A stretch of 64,000 bases of DNA, taken from Aphrocallistes beatrix (taxonomy: Eukaryota > Porifera > Hexactinellida > Sceptrulophora > Aphrocallistidae). The stretch is taken from assembly GCA_963281255.1 (NCBI GenBank), contig OY725488.1:1426001-1490000 (forward strand), written 5' to 3'. The stretch's first letter is position 1; each line of letters opens with the position of its first letter. Both the position numbers and the translations under genes were made by a program. This document shows positions 10,268 through 20,397 of this stretch, one piece after another. Under the pieces are notes generated by a model. The model made no database searches. It was not told the DNA's origin and worked only from the letters and a program-made list of their open reading frames with translations.

Positions 10268-11106
10268 AATAAGAAGAGTGATTCGAGGTTAAAATATAGC
10301 AACAAAGCATAATTTGTAGACAGATTACTGCCTACTGAGAGAGTGAAGGAGGATCATGTTAAACGTAAAACGAAGAATGGCTATCTCTACGCAAGCAGTG
10401 TTATCGTGAAGGGAGGTGCAATAGTTAGTTAACTTTTTAGCTGAACTTACATACTATCGTATATACGGCATTTGATAATCATCTACCTTTGTAATACGAT
10501 TCATATAGATACTGTACTAATATAGATAATAAAAATATTATACACATGTATGAATCAATGTAGTGATATTTTCTAGGTTGTAACGCTGCTTAACCATATC
10601 CATATTATCACGGTTTATCACACCTATTGGATTCAGGGATTAGGCCAGGACGCCTATAAACTTCCATCAGGCGCAATAATATTTGTAGTAAATTCTGAGT
10701 TTCTCGAAATAATAAAAATTTGGGGGGAATACAGTCAACTCCGCTTAATTGGTACAAGTCTCCAGGAACGGAATTGTTCCCATACATAGAAGCTAATACT
10801 AAATTTCATCGGTTAATTGGGAACTCTGCTTAATCGGGACAAAATATCCGGGACCAAATTGTCCCGATTAAGCGGAGTCACCTGTAGTAGCAATTTTTAA
10901 ATCAACAAATTTCTCGAATCGATAGCCGATATCAATGTTACCTGAAGACATATACGTAACTATTATTCCATAAGGTTAACAAAATTTGTAAATCTTGAGT
11001 TAGAACACGTTAGGGAAATAAGGGTATCTACATACGTACGTATATAAGAACATCTATAGAGGAGAATTTCATCAGAAGCTAATCCAAGACAAATCGACGG
11101 TTTTAA
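10268..11106. other. Intergenic with one MITE
   Basis: AT-rich spacer of about 840 bp. It holds the family A MITE at 10,732-10,884 and nothing else I can support. Confidence 0.5.
10732..10884. mobile_element. Tc1/pogo-like MITE, family A
   Basis: A 153-bp TA-flanked element with inverted ends CAGTCAACTCCGCTTAAT and ATTAAGCGGAGTCACCTG. Related copies are at 21,269, 31,693 and 55,052, with a solo end at 54,739. Each repeats the word pair CGCTTAAT/ATTAAGCG internally. No coding capacity. Confidence 0.8.
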
Positions 11107-12018
11107 CTATTTGACACTCCTCTGCTTAGTATGTATCGTATAGAAGAGCTGCATTTGTCCGGGTGTCAGGGTATAGTCGAAATTTGGTTCTATTTCTTCA
11201 ATGTTATCCCAATCTTCAACCAGATAGGCCATTAGCAGTCCTTGCATGAGAAAGAACAGTTTATTATCAACCATAGTAATGGACGACCCTGACAACACGT
11301 CATCTGGATGGTAATCTGAAACCAACTCCTTCAGCTCTTTCTCATATCTTCCATCTTTAACCCTCCTTACTAATACCAATAACATGTAAGTGAGTTCGTT
11401 TTTACTGAAAAGCTCCGTGTAATTGTCAGGCATATGCTTAGCAGTCTCTCTGATAAACTTAGCGTGCTTCAACGCATCATCGTAATCCCTGGTTACAATT
11501 TCGATTCGAATTATTTCGTCACGAAGAATGAGTAAGTCCGTCGTGTTCTCGGGAAGGAGGTTCAGGGCAGACTTGAGCGTTCTGAGTGCATCTTGATAGT
11601 GACTGAGCTTCGAGAGAAGACGAGCAACCCTCAAACTCAGCCAAATGCAACAGTGATAATCTCTTAGCTCTATCTGCAGCTTGATGGCTTGATTGAAGCA
11701 GTAGACGCCATAATTGAGGTAGGTCTGTAGGGTAGCACAGCCGATGTCAGCTATTTCCTTTTCCGCCTCTAAAAACAACTCTCCAGCTTCCTTTAACACT
11801 TCGATTTCTTTTCTAAAATTCCGCATCTCGTGCTCACACTTGGCTTTGGAATGGAGCATCAAGCCAGCATAAGCAGGACACAGCTGGTTCTTCAGCGTCT
11901 GAGCTAAGTAACTCAGGTCCCCTGAAGCCTCTTCGTATTTGGGCTTTTTAAACAATTTCTTTTTGGTTTTTGAAAGGATGAATGCATACTCCTTCATAAT
12001 GTCGTGATTCATCTCCAT
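11107..12018 (-). CDS. F8A1: Huntingtin-associated protein 40 (HAP40/F8A) homologue
   Basis: A 303-residue all-helical TPR-like protein. It matches HAP40 in order: KTKKKLFKKPKYEEA (human SNKLKKRFLRKPNVAEA), LKNQLCPAYAG (LRAQECLPYAA), a middle block of helical pairs ending RVARLLSKLSHYQDALRTLKSAL, and the TRDYDDALKHAK block (human ARDYTGALAVF). The human protein is longer (about 371) because of an alanine- and proline-rich loop missing here. HAP40 binds and stabilises huntingtin and links it to Rab5 endosomes, so a huntingtin gene is expected elsewhere in this genome. HAP40 is intronless in humans too. The minus strand reads GTTGATTTCAG 12 nt before the ATG, an acceptor-like context. Confidence 0.88.
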   Translation of the reverse strand: MEMNHDIMKEYAFILSKTKKKLFKKPKYEEASGDLSYLAQTLKNQLCPAYAGLMLHSKAKCEHEMRNFRKEIEVLKEAGELFLEAEKEIADIGCATLQTYLNYGVYCFNQAIKLQIELRDYHCCIWLSLRVARLLSKLSHYQDALRTLKSALNLLPENTTDLLILRDEIIRIEIVTRDYDDALKHAKFIRETAKHMPDNYTELFSKNELTYMLLVLVRRVKDGRYEKELKELVSDYHPDDVLSGSSITMVDNKLFFLMQGLLMAYLVEDWDNIEEIEPNFDYTLTPGQMQLFYTIHTKQRSVK

Positions 12019-12461
12019 GATGCAATCTAGCTGAAATCAACGATCCCAAAAATGTAAAACATACGTACTTAAGTAGATAGGAAAGTTATACAAGTACAAT
12101 CCCTCAAGCGATAAGTTATTTCAGTCCCTCAGAGGGAAAACTTTGATAAAGAGATAAATATTAATATTTATTTATTGTGATGTTTAATGTATAATGTTTT
12201 CGCCTATTAGAATACAGGCAGTAGTGAACGTTAGGATGGTCAGGTCATTAAGGGAAGGTAGTAATAAATTGAAAAAATATTATGCGAAGGCAGCGAAGCA
12301 TTTGCACATGTAGATGTAGTTTGTTTCCCAGAAGAAATTTAACATTTCAACAGGTCAGGCTATTCGCAGCCTCAAATAGATTGCGCAATCAGCGCTGTTC
12401 CCTCTACAATCATTCGGCGTATTTTAAGTGATTAGTGATAAGAATCTATAAGTGAGAAAGA
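12019..12461. other. Intergenic
   Basis: AT-rich spacer between HAP40 and DNAAF6. I see no repeat, RNA gene or ORF worth naming. Confidence 0.5.
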
Positions 12462-13016
12462 TCAAAAGTTCAAGAAATCATACTCTCTTTTCAGCTTGAA
12501 TGTCAGCACTAAAGTATCTGTGTCGATGTCCCACTGAACATGCGTCATCTTATCGTCCACTGGGTTGGGTAGGCTCAGAGAGAGGTAGTATTTGGGTGTT
12601 GCTACAGTTAGCACACCAACCTTCAAATCTACTTGAATCTGACTGCTACTCTCGGTCCCGTTGAGTTTAACCCGTACGACAAGATTCTCACATGAAGCAG
12701 AGCTGAGGTTCTTATTCCCCATTCCAAGAAACACATCTTCTGAATGGACAGATTGAGAGAAATTCATTTCGTACTCCGGAGTAGGTCTGGGATCAGTGTA
12801 TGCAATCACGTCTCCAACTTCGTCTTCATTCCAGATGTTCTTTGTTTTCTCACCAGTAGGGTGTGGAATGTCCTCCTCTTCCTTAGAGGGAGGACCTATG
12901 CTTGCGGGAGTGAATGAGGAGTGTACTGTCTCTTCTGGTTCCTTGTCTAACTCTGAGTCTTGCAGAAGGGAAGCTAATTGTAAGAGTCCTTGTGTTTCCA
13001 TTTCTAACCAAACCAT
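12462..13016 (-). CDS. DNAAF6: DNAAF6 / PIH1D3 dynein-arm assembly factor
   Basis: A 184-residue protein with the DNAAF6 architecture. An acidic N-terminus is followed by NIWNEDEVGD (human DIWNSEEIPE) at about 60-69 and PTPEYEMNFSQSVHSEDVFLGMG at about 77-99 (human [21 protein letters not shown]). A CS/PIH1-type beta-sandwich then runs from about 105 to the end, closing with KLKREYDFLNF (human TMKRELDIANFF). DNAAF6 is a cytoplasmic R2TP/HSP90 co-chaperone needed to pre-assemble outer and inner dynein arms, so this organism builds motile cilia. Length is close to human (214). Single exon; the start is the first ATG. Confidence 0.92.
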   Translation of the reverse strand: MVWLEMETQGLLQLASLLQDSELDKEPEETVHSSFTPASIGPPSKEEEDIPHPTGEKTKNIWNEDEVGDVIAYTDPRPTPEYEMNFSQSVHSEDVFLGMGNKNLSSASCENLVVRVKLNGTESSSQIQVDLKVGVLTVATPKYYLSLSLPNPVDDKMTHVQWDIDTDTLVLTFKLKREYDFLNF

Positions 13017-14060
13017 TTTTTATCACAGTTAAAGTATACATCGGTTACAGAGTAAATTCTAAGGACTATTGTATGACGGGAAGAAGTGTCAAGATTGGAA
13101 ACGAAGTTGGTGGGGTGTGGGGCTCTTCGGATCCGAATTTTGAATATTTTTTTGAGATTCAAAATCCTAAAAAAAATTTGACCTTAGAATTTACTATGAT
13201 CGGTTAGGAAGACTGGTTTCTTTTCATGAATTCCTTATACACATAAGCAAAACTAGGGCCGGGCTCCGCAAACTGGGTTTTCAGGCCGCATGCGACCTGA
13301 AAGGACCCTTTGTGTGGCCTGATAAACCAATGTAAATTTGTATCACATGTAGTCTGACAGACAATTTATATGCTTGTTATATGTACCTCTATTAAGATAC
13401 ATAATTACAATAAACAAACTAGTCAATTGATACACAATAGATTTTCGAATAATTAATTAAAAATAAATAATGTTCACCTCAAAAATTCTATTTGAGTTCT
13501 TGATATCGGTTGCGGCCTGATCAGAAATAAAGTTTGCAGAACCCTGAACTAGGGCCATTTAAGGGGCACGTGTCCACCCAGATTTGATCAGCCATTCTAC
13601 AAAAGTATACTGCGTGCCCACCTGCTAAGCAATAGCGATCAGAACCTAGTTCAGTATATTGTATATTGAAATATCCTAAACATCAAAATCGCAGTTTCTA
13701 AGTGAGAGGATCGGGTAATTTTACCATCACATCTCTCCAGCCATTGATCGTCATGAAGTCGGGACCTCCTGATAAACTTGTCCATAACAGCGTTTGTTCT
13801 CACAGACCTACATGCGTGTTCAATGTGAACTAGAAAATGTTGGATAGCTAAATTATAAAAAAACAAAGCATTATAGAACCTACACTCTCCAGCTAATGCC
13901 TTGAACAAATGTTTGAAACTAAACCCAATCAAAGCAGTACCACACTGGGGTTAATATGATTAAATCGGAGTGATCGATTAGAAGTAAGAACAAGACAGAT
14001 GTTTCAAGATAGACAACTAACAATGGTATAATCAAATTAAAATCAAACCAGGCTATCGTG
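13017..14060. other. Intergenic with a hAT MITE
   Basis: A 1 kb spacer. The hAT MITE at 13,259-13,546 is the only supported feature. The frame at 13,651-13,932 starts from TTG and resembles no family. Confidence 0.5.
13259..13546. mobile_element. hAT-type MITE with perfect 8-bp target duplication
   Basis: A 288-bp element. The right end is the classical hAT terminus (complement CAGGGTTCTGCAAAC) and the left end is its diverged partner CCGGGCTCCGCAAAC. Both flanks are the identical octamer AACTAGGG (13,251-13,258 and 13,547-13,554). Sub-terminal CAGGCCGCA words are also inverted. No coding capacity. Confidence 0.85.
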
Positions 14061-14894
14061 CTAGTGAAAATGTGAGTTCATTCTTGTCGGCATTCCCATT
14101 TGAGGGAGGGCCGAGGGGCCCATCGTGTTAGTCGGGTAGCTAGGCAGAGAGGGGAGGGATGTGTTGGCGCCTGGAGTATTGTGTCTAGGTTGAGAGGTCA
14201 AAGGTTGGGCAGAGTTCGGGTAGCCCGCTGGACCGAATGAGCGGTACATGTTGGAATGCAACTGTCGCTGTTGCGCAGACATGTTGTCCATTGGACTGGT
14301 GTGCACTCCTCGCAGCTGGTTAGGGAACATGGGGCTTTCTTGTGGTGGCATGTAGGAAGGCGGTCGCGCTCTCTGTGAATACACGTCGGAATTGTTCCAT
14401 TGTGAGAAGTCGAACGGATTGTGTCCGGCTGGAATAGGCGAAGGACTGGTAGGTCTGTCCCAGGTACCCGAGGAGTGAATACCGCTTCCTGAGGACAGTG
14501 ATTGGGAGAGATGGGCCGTTTGTGAAGGGGTGAAGGAAACCGAGTTCTGGGACATTCCGGGCTGTGTGGGGATGGAGGTCTGAGGGGCAGGGATGGGACC
14601 TTGTGGGGGCGGGTGCATAGGGTGTGATTTGCTCATTCCGGGGTTCGGGGGGTAATGAGGTGTGGGAGGAGGGCCGTGGTCCATGTGATAATTCATCGAA
14701 GCTTGTTTTGTAAGCCACATGAGGTTGGAGTGGAGCTGCGCCATGTATTGCGGGAGATTCTCAGATTTCCCTTTCATTTGACAGTCAATTATCAGATGAA
14801 TAATGGAGGCATTATAGTCTAGCATCTTCTGAATTTCAATCGTATATGCGCTCTCCTTCGGGAAAGGAGGGTGAGGCTGCTGGGGATGGAACAT
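14061..14894 (-). CDS. SS18: SS18/SYT-like (SNH domain) BAF complex subunit
   Basis: A 277-residue protein. Residues about 12-66 are the SNH domain (IQKMLDYNASIIHLIIDCQMKG, then the YMAQLHSNLMWLTKQAS block), the signature of SS18/SS18L1 and plant GIF co-activators. The rest is low-complexity, rich in Pro, Met, Gln, Ser, Asn and Gly, like the QPGY transactivation region of SS18 but with less Tyr. SS18 is a subunit of the SWI/SNF (BAF) chromatin remodelling complex, and the SNH domain contacts the core ATPase module. Human SS18 is longer (about 418), so the tail is short here. The minus strand reads CCCTAAAATACAG two bases before the ATG, acceptor-like. Single exon. Confidence 0.88.
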   Translation of the reverse strand: MFHPQQPHPPFPKESAYTIEIQKMLDYNASIIHLIIDCQMKGKSENLPQYMAQLHSNLMWLTKQASMNYHMDHGPPPTPHYPPNPGMSKSHPMHPPPQGPIPAPQTSIPTQPGMSQNSVSFTPSQTAHLSQSLSSGSGIHSSGTWDRPTSPSPIPAGHNPFDFSQWNNSDVYSQRARPPSYMPPQESPMFPNQLRGVHTSPMDNMSAQQRQLHSNMYRSFGPAGYPNSAQPLTSQPRHNTPGANTSLPSLPSYPTNTMGPSALPQMGMPTRMNSHFH

Positions 14895-15257
14895 GACTGT
14901 ATTTTAGGGTTGTGAAATTTCAACCAGTGACCCTACTGTGAAGAGAGACCCGAATAGCTGAGACTAAGAAAGAAAGAGAGAACAGGTTTTGAAATTTTAT
15001 ACAAAAATAGCAAATTAATGTATGAAAGGATAACTTATTTACAAGCCATGATCTAGATGAGCGTCGAAGAAAGAAAATTGGATAACAAACTCGTAATATA
15101 AATAAAAGGATCAGAAATAATAAATCTAAAAAACAAATTCTAGCTGAATACATATATCAGTACATCAATATGAATGTACTAAAGTACGGCAATGGTGTTA
15201 ACACATGCAGGCAAGGGGAATTGTGAAGTTTGTAAATTACAGATGAAACAATATTAA
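14895..15257. other. Intergenic
   Basis: AT-rich spacer upstream of the SS18-like gene, presumably its promoter/5' UTR. Nothing else is seen. Confidence 0.5.
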
Positions 15258-15850
15258 CTAAATATGGCAATATGCAATAGCGTTAGGAGCTGCATCAAAT
15301 CTGATAACAATCTCCCCATCTTTCATTATTTCAATGTCAAAAGGTTCCCAGAAGTCGAATTCAGCGAAGAGATTGAGTGAATGAGATCTCTTTCTGGAGA
15401 TAGGATGAAGAGGGAGTCGTTATGATAATCTGTGATTAGAAAGTTCAGTTGAGAATTAAAGTTGAAATGACAAATATCACCAGAGAAGACTGGAAACTCT
15501 GGAAAAGTCCTCGAGAGTTGATCTTTCTCAGAGAATAGTTTAATAGCATCGTTACTCTCTACAATGTAGATTTCCTATTTCTCACTCGCAAAGAAGAATT
15601 ATCTATTGCGTTATTAGCCATAATTATTTTGAATTGAAGATTCAAATCAAACACAGAAATGCGTTAATAAATCCAATTCTCAACAACAAACAACAGATTG
15701 GACACAGCTAGCTCGTGTTGCTTGGAACTTCTTCTCATTGGTTCAGCTGTCTCAAGAGAACTTCTCTCCTCTCATTCACCTCCTTTATCAGAGAATCGAA
15801 TATCTCTTCTATTTGTCTCTCCAATTGCTTGAACACATTCTCTCTGTCAG
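15258..15850 (-). pseudogene. Broken TRIM-NHL-type gene (coiled coil + NHL remnant)
   Basis: The minus strand carries pieces of one protein in different frames. At about 15,733-15,850 lies a coiled coil (FKQLERQIEEIFDSLI, then KEVNERREVLLRQLNQ and a stop). At about 15,258-15,590 lies an NHL-propeller end with words such as IYIVESNDAIKLF, NFLITDYHNDSLFIL and FDIEIMKDGEIVIRF, then the stop TAG at 15,258. At least two frameshifts separate the pieces (near 15,570 and near 15,385), and most of the propeller between them is missing. A related but more open copy is at 55,513-56,142. I infer a decayed member of an intronless coiled-coil/NHL family; RING and B-box domains are not seen. Confidence 0.65.
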
Positions 15851-16309
15851 ATATTGGAATTTCTTCCTAACCATCAATAGTAATATTAAATTATCTACAA
15901 AAACTAAAACCTACGTTTTATGATCGCGCGACAGTCGAGATTAAATCCTCATACAGAGGAGATCGTACTGAGACACCCCACGAACAACTCTTCCTGCCTC
16001 CCTTACTCTGTTAATAATAGGCGCCTACAGGAAGGAAATATGAGAGGCTTTGATGCGTACATGTGGAACATGTCGGTTCTTTCTCTAGGATTGGGAAACC
16101 AGAATATGACCCACTAGCTAAGCTTAACACTCCTGGATAAGAGTCTGTGTGTGTAACCATTTTGAATTGCTAATTCTAGCACAAATACATTTTCTTTACT
16201 ACAGGCGGGTAGCACATTAATAAAAATCAATTGAGATATTTAAAAGTAAGAATTGTCTTTGGCATGGAAAATGTACATATAGTTGTATATACTAAAAATA
16301 AAAATAATC
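15851..16309. other. Intergenic
   Basis: Spacer between the TRIM-NHL remnant and the TRAF-like gene. A short frame at 15,920-16,117 on the plus strand resembles nothing I know. No other feature is seen. Confidence 0.45.
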
Positions 16310-17314
16310 TTAATTAATTTCGACAATCTGAAGGAATATTCTGATTGTCAGTTTATCATTCGAGGTGTAGCTATCAATCCTAATCTCTGAAAACGCATAA
16401 CCCATCGAGTCAATAGCAAGAATATCCTTGGGATATTTATCATACTCAAATAATACGTGATAATCCTCATTATGGACAAATTGGTAGACAAGAAAATAAA
16501 CCATAGCCTTCTCTAGCTCCTCGTCATACTCCCCTGGAATTCTCTGAATGTACATTCTCAAATGTGGATCAAATTTAAACAGAACCTGCAGCTTGTATCT
16601 CTTCGAATAAAACACAGGTCCGAGTTGGATTTCTTCGATCAGCATTTTGGCTTTAACATCTGCTATTATGAACTGGATGCCCTCGAGTTGTTTCTCTCCA
16701 GACGTCATTCGGAGATTAGCCACCAACGCAGAAGCTCCCTTATCACAATCACATTTCTGTCTTGAGATTTGATCTTTCAAAAATCCAACCTCTTTCTTCA
16801 ATAATTCGATGTCACGGAAAGCTCTCTTATTTTCTTCCTCTACTTTCATGATTCGCCCCAGAAGATGCTGGGCGCTGAACTCTTTCAGATGCAGCGGTAT
16901 CTCCAAGCGTCGAATCAGCCCTGTCTCACACCCGTAGTCTGCGAACGGGCAGGGGACTAGGTTGTACTCGCAGCTATCCAAGTGCGTCTCAATCTGATCA
17001 ATAGCCCCAGACCACACACAACCTTCTGAGTCGACAGGACAACGACAAGGCAGTTTCATTACTATCTCTCTGATTGAATCAACCGGAGCGGACTGCTCAT
17101 TCTTCGGACAGCAGTTCAGACAAGTGTTCCTTCCAGAACTGAAGCTGGCTTCTCTCATCACTCCCTTACAACAAGAACACACTACGAGCGTCTGCTCCAT
17201 TGGACTCAGGTTCTGCTTGAGAATCTCCAGCCTATACCCCCCGTATCCTCCGCCTGATAAGGGAACGTAGAGTAGGTCGTTTATAGTAGTCTCTACGGAA
17301 TGTTTGCCAGCCAT
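16310..17314 (-). CDS. TRAF-like protein (zinc fingers, coiled coil, MATH-like domain)
   Basis: 334 residues. An N-terminal Cys cluster (CSCCKGVM...CLNCC, about 46-76) is a degenerate RING-like site. TRAF-type zinc fingers follow (CRCPVDSEGCVWSGAIDQIETHLDSC and CPFADYGCETG, about 90-135). A coiled coil covers about 150-190. The C-terminal region (about 205-334) has MATH/TRAF-C features: GPVFYSKRYKLQVLF (compare the SPPFYTSRYGYK type in TRAFs), then RIPGEYDEEL (MRGEFD type), then a VYFLVYQFV strand. TRAFs are trimeric adaptors for immune and developmental receptors signalling to NF-kB/JNK. The RING spacing is poor, so E3 ligase activity is doubtful. Single exon; the ATG at 17,314 is the first in frame. 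Confidence 0.82.
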   Translation of the reverse strand: MAGKHSVETTINDLLYVPLSGGGYGGYRLEILKQNLSPMEQTLVVCSCCKGVMREASFSSGRNTCLNCCPKNEQSAPVDSIREIVMKLPCRCPVDSEGCVWSGAIDQIETHLDSCEYNLVPCPFADYGCETGLIRRLEIPLHLKEFSAQHLLGRIMKVEEENKRAFRDIELLKKEVGFLKDQISRQKCDCDKGASALVANLRMTSGEKQLEGIQFIIADVKAKMLIEEIQLGPVFYSKRYKLQVLFKFDPHLRMYIQRIPGEYDEELEKAMVYFLVYQFVHNEDYHVLFEYDKYPKDILAIDSMGYAFSEIRIDSYTSNDKLTIRIFLQIVEIN

Positions 17315-18292
17315 ATGGTCGGACTAACTTATATTATTCCTATCTAATATATAAAATCTACATTTGATTAAAAGAAATATTATCGATATTTAGAAAGATA
17401 CCTGAAACAGCCAGGTATTCATTTTTGCGTGATTCAAAGTATTAAGATACTTCATACACATGACCCCTGAGGACAATAAATGTGGTTATTATTTCCCAGT
17501 GACATTCCCTCCCAAACCACAATTTCATCTGCGACTAACGATCCAAATATGAGTTGGGCTATACATTCGGCAAAATTGCTAGGCATGCTAGGCAGTCGAG
17601 CAGGAAAATTTAAAAGCTGCCTTGAAAAGGTAAGACAAGAAGACACAATGCCTTCTTGGTAGAATAACTGGTAGTTTGTCAACCAATCAGTAAATGAAAT
17701 AATACCTGCCTCAGCATGAGTGATTCTAAATATTCTTAGGAAACAGGGTCTATTACAGATCCTACTCCGCTGATTCCTTTCCTGGACAAGGGAATGGGCG
17801 TAGTGAGATAATATTACGTATTATTCACCTAACTGAATTCATTCATTCACAATTCAAATTAGGAACATTTCAAAATAACCTAACCCAAAATAGCACTTTT
17901 TTTCACATCACAAAAAACTCTGATCCAACTGGTTCTCAAAATGCACTGATCTGAACATCCCATGTTCGAAGAAAATGTGTGAGCTAATCTTTCTTAAAAT
18001 TTGAAGACTCTGGAAAGTTACTTTTAAAAGCAGTGGACCCTGACTCTTTAATCTTTTAACATTACTGAAAATATTTGAATTACAATCTCTAAAGACCATA
18101 ATAACTAAGATTGTTTGAATATACGAAATTTTATACCTAATCAAGCTTGGGACAGAACTTATTGGTCACGGTTGTATATAATAATAAAAATATATGTAAA
18201 CTTATAAAGTAATTACAAACTCAAAAATATAGATATATACGTATAATAATATATAATATTATTCCTACAAGCACTTCGCCAATTCGACAAAA
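17315..18292. other. Intergenic
   Basis: Spacer of about 980 bp. It contains one copy of a short dispersed repeat (17,759-17,833) and the start of the duplicated block that carries HSD17B12 copy 1. A 76-residue frame at 17,452-17,682 resembles no family. Confidence 0.45.
17759..17833. repeat. Short dispersed repeat, copy 1
   Basis: This segment aligns with 19,879-19,957. Both share a CAGAT-CTACT-CC-GATTC-CTGGACAAG pattern and end in the identical run ATTACGTATTATTCACCTAA. It may be the 3' end of a retroposon (SINE or LINE), but no tRNA boxes or coding are seen. Confidence 0.45.
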
Positions 18293-19249
18293 TCAATCTG
18301 ATGAAGATTGCATCCTTTTCTTCGCATCCTTTATCAGACCCTTCTTTCGTGTTGAACTTAAAATATTCCTAAGATAACGTAGCACAAAGAACCGAGGCAG
18401 TGTCGTGAGTATAAAGGCGACTAGTTCATGCTGTATACATCCGTGAGTGGTGGAACACTTCAAAACTGTTTTCAGAGCTGATTGCACATAAGAAGTAGCA
18501 GAACGAATTATGAAGCTTGGAGGCTTACGGATCATATTGGACGATACGTAACTAGGCGATAAACGCTGGATCACTATTGACTTGTAATCTTTATATTCAT
18601 ATTGAAGACATTGAGTAAATGAATTGACAAATTGTTTTGTGGCACTATACTCAGCTAGGAATGGATATGGAAATAAAGAAGCTACTGAACCAACGTTGAT
18701 GATGACTCCTCTTTTACGATCTAACATCTTAGGTAGTACAATGTGTGTCATTCTGGCCATAGAGAGGATGTTCACTTGTACCATTGTATCTGCTACTTCA
18801 GACTCAAGTTCCAGGAAATATCGAGCATAATAGTACGTTATTCCTACATTATTAACCAGCACTCCTATCTCCAATCCATCCAGCTCTGAAGAGATGTGCT
18901 CATAGATGTCATTTCTTGAAAAATCAGCCTTTATAAGTTTCACATCGACATGGTACTTCTCTCTCAGTTCTCTCCCAACATTCTCTAGCTTTTCCATGGA
19001 ACGACTCACAAGTACAATATTCATTCCCTTCTGTGCCAGCTGTTCACAGAAAGCTTTCCCGATACCGTCAGTAGCTCCTGTCACAACTGCCCATTTGCCA
19101 TAATATTTCAGATCTACACTCTCTGTGAAAAAGAACACGTCGATGCATTTGAACAGCCATGTCCCGAGATTCCAGATGTATCTGAGTAGAAAGAAACTAC
19201 CCACCGTCAATAGGAAGGGTGTCCACACACTGTCTTGGTTTACCAGCAT
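18293..19249 (-). CDS. HSD17B12: HSD17B12-like very-long-chain 3-oxoacyl-CoA reductase, copy 1
   Basis: A 318-residue classical short-chain dehydrogenase of the 17beta-HSD type 12 / Let-767 group. These are ER enzymes that reduce 3-ketoacyl-CoA in fatty-acid elongation and can act on steroids. An N-terminal hydrophobic anchor lies at about 10-40. NADPH motif TGATDGIGKA is at 57-66, NNVG at 133-136, catalytic Ser188 in NVGSVAS, and YSATK at 201-205 (Tyr201, Lys205). The C-terminus is basic (RKKGLIKDAKKRMQ) but lacks the canonical KKxx ending. A second gene 3 kb away (21,557-22,513) encodes a protein I count as 296/318 identical. The duplication includes about 50 bp of 5' and about 60 bp of 3' flank. 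Confidence 0.93.
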   Translation of the reverse strand: MLVNQDSVWTPFLLTVGSFFLLRYIWNLGTWLFKCIDVFFFTESVDLKYYGKWAVVTGATDGIGKAFCEQLAQKGMNIVLVSRSMEKLENVGRELREKYHVDVKLIKADFSRNDIYEHISSELDGLEIGVLVNNVGITYYYARYFLELESEVADTMVQVNILSMARMTHIVLPKMLDRKRGVIINVGSVASLFPYPFLAEYSATKQFVNSFTQCLQYEYKDYKSIVIQRLSPSYVSSNMIRKPPSFIIRSATSYVQSALKTVLKCSTTHGCIQHELVAFILTTLPRFFVLRYLRNILSSTRKKGLIKDAKKRMQSSSD

Positions 19250-19878
19250 TGAGTAATGAAAGGTAATGTTATCGTATTCTAATTAAGTGTGAATATCATT
19301 AAAAAAATTAGATAAAACTAAACTAAAAAAATAATTTAATTTATCTAATTTTAAGTAAATTTGTGATATTATTGCGCTTTTTAAAAGGTCAAAGTGACAG
19401 GATAAATGTAGTTTATTAATATATGAAGGGAAAATGTGTCACTATCATAAAAAATGATCAAAATAGTTGTATGCACTAAAATGTAAAAATAATCGCTATT
19501 GTCGTCAAAATGCAGAGCGAGGAGGGGGAGAATTGCCCCGAAACCCGGATATCGTGAGGGCCCGGAAAAGTTGTTAGAGGGAGACTGTCACACCATAACT
19601 CCTCTGGCATAGGTCGTAACCCACGTCAATGGTAATGACCGGACGGCCCAGCGGAATATCGGGTTCTACCTGATGGTACCCAAGTGCCATGTTGCAAGTC
19701 TCCTACTCATTATAGCTTGTTCGTGACCTGGACGATAGGCAAGTTCTTGACAGCACGAACTACGGCCATCAACCTGCATTCCTACGCCTATGTCGCCCGG
19801 AATCGGACCAGTTATAGTAGACTGCCATAGCTAGTCCGGGCCTCATGACCATAGCTGGCCGTTGCTTCTGCCTGATAC

Positions 19879-19957
19879 CAGATGCTACTTCCCCGATTCT
19901 TCCATGGACAAGTGGAAATAGACAGAATCGTAACATTACGTATTATTCACCTAACCA
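19879..19957. repeat. Short dispersed repeat, copy 2
   Basis: Partner of 17,759-17,833, sharing ATTACGTATTATTCACCTAA and the upstream GATTC...TGGACAAG words. The preceding 360 bp (about 19,517-19,880) is distinctly GC-richer than its surroundings, with GGCCCGGA and CCGGGCC words. It may belong to the same element, but I cannot read a protein from it. Confidence 0.4.
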
Positions 19958-20032
19958 ATAGCAAGAATTAATATTCATGTCTCCTAATAGGAATAAACTA
20001 GACATTCCTCAAACAACAAGCAACTATCAGCA

Positions 20033-20308
20033 TTAAGCCCTACTATCTCGAATCCTCTTGATTGCACTGCGGACGTTGGCAGCAGCTGTCGTAGTGACCA
20101 CGTACGCACCGCCAGACATCAATTTACCGCAGTGCTTGCAACCCCAAATGCCGACACAGGTCCTTCGTAACGAAGTCTTCCCACAGAAGGGACATTGATA
20201 CTTGGCGTGTTGAGATATTTCGATCTTCTTTACCATCTTACGCAGTGAAGATCCATACCTAGTTCCGTACTTCCCAACAACTCCAACCTTCTTAGTGCGT
20301 TTCGCCAT
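20033..20308 (-). CDS. RPL37A: 60S ribosomal protein L37a (eL43)
   Basis: A 91-residue protein matching eL43 over its whole length: [20 protein letters not shown] at the start, a C4 zinc ribbon (Cys39, Cys42, Cys57, Cys60) and the tail [10 protein letters not shown]. It is a structural component of the large ribosomal subunit. Human RPL37A has 92 residues and its gene is interrupted by introns; here the whole protein is one exon. It lies between the two HSD17B12-like copies on the same strand. A processed retrocopy cannot be excluded, but no poly-A tail remnant or target duplication is evident and the frame is intact. Confidence 0.96.
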   Translation of the reverse strand: MAKRTKKVGVVGKYGTRYGSSLRKMVKKIEISQHAKYQCPFCGKTSLRRTCVGIWGCKHCGKLMSGGAYVVTTTAAANVRSAIKRIRDSRA

Positions 20309-20397
20309 TACTTCTAACTTGAATCTAATTCAGAAGTAAGAATAATATTTTAACAACACGATATGCTTTATATCGAAAGAATTACTGTAATAGTATA

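Noticed and set aside
13651..13932. 93-codon minus-strand frame
   Set aside because: It begins at TTG, has no motif, and lies in AT-rich spacer.
17452..17682. 76-codon minus-strand frame
   Set aside because: No similarity to any family I know and no supporting context.
19517..19880. GC-richer block considered as an rRNA or tRNA gene
   Set aside because: No conserved rRNA core words and no tRNA A/B box pair or cloverleaf found; left as repeat-associated sequence.
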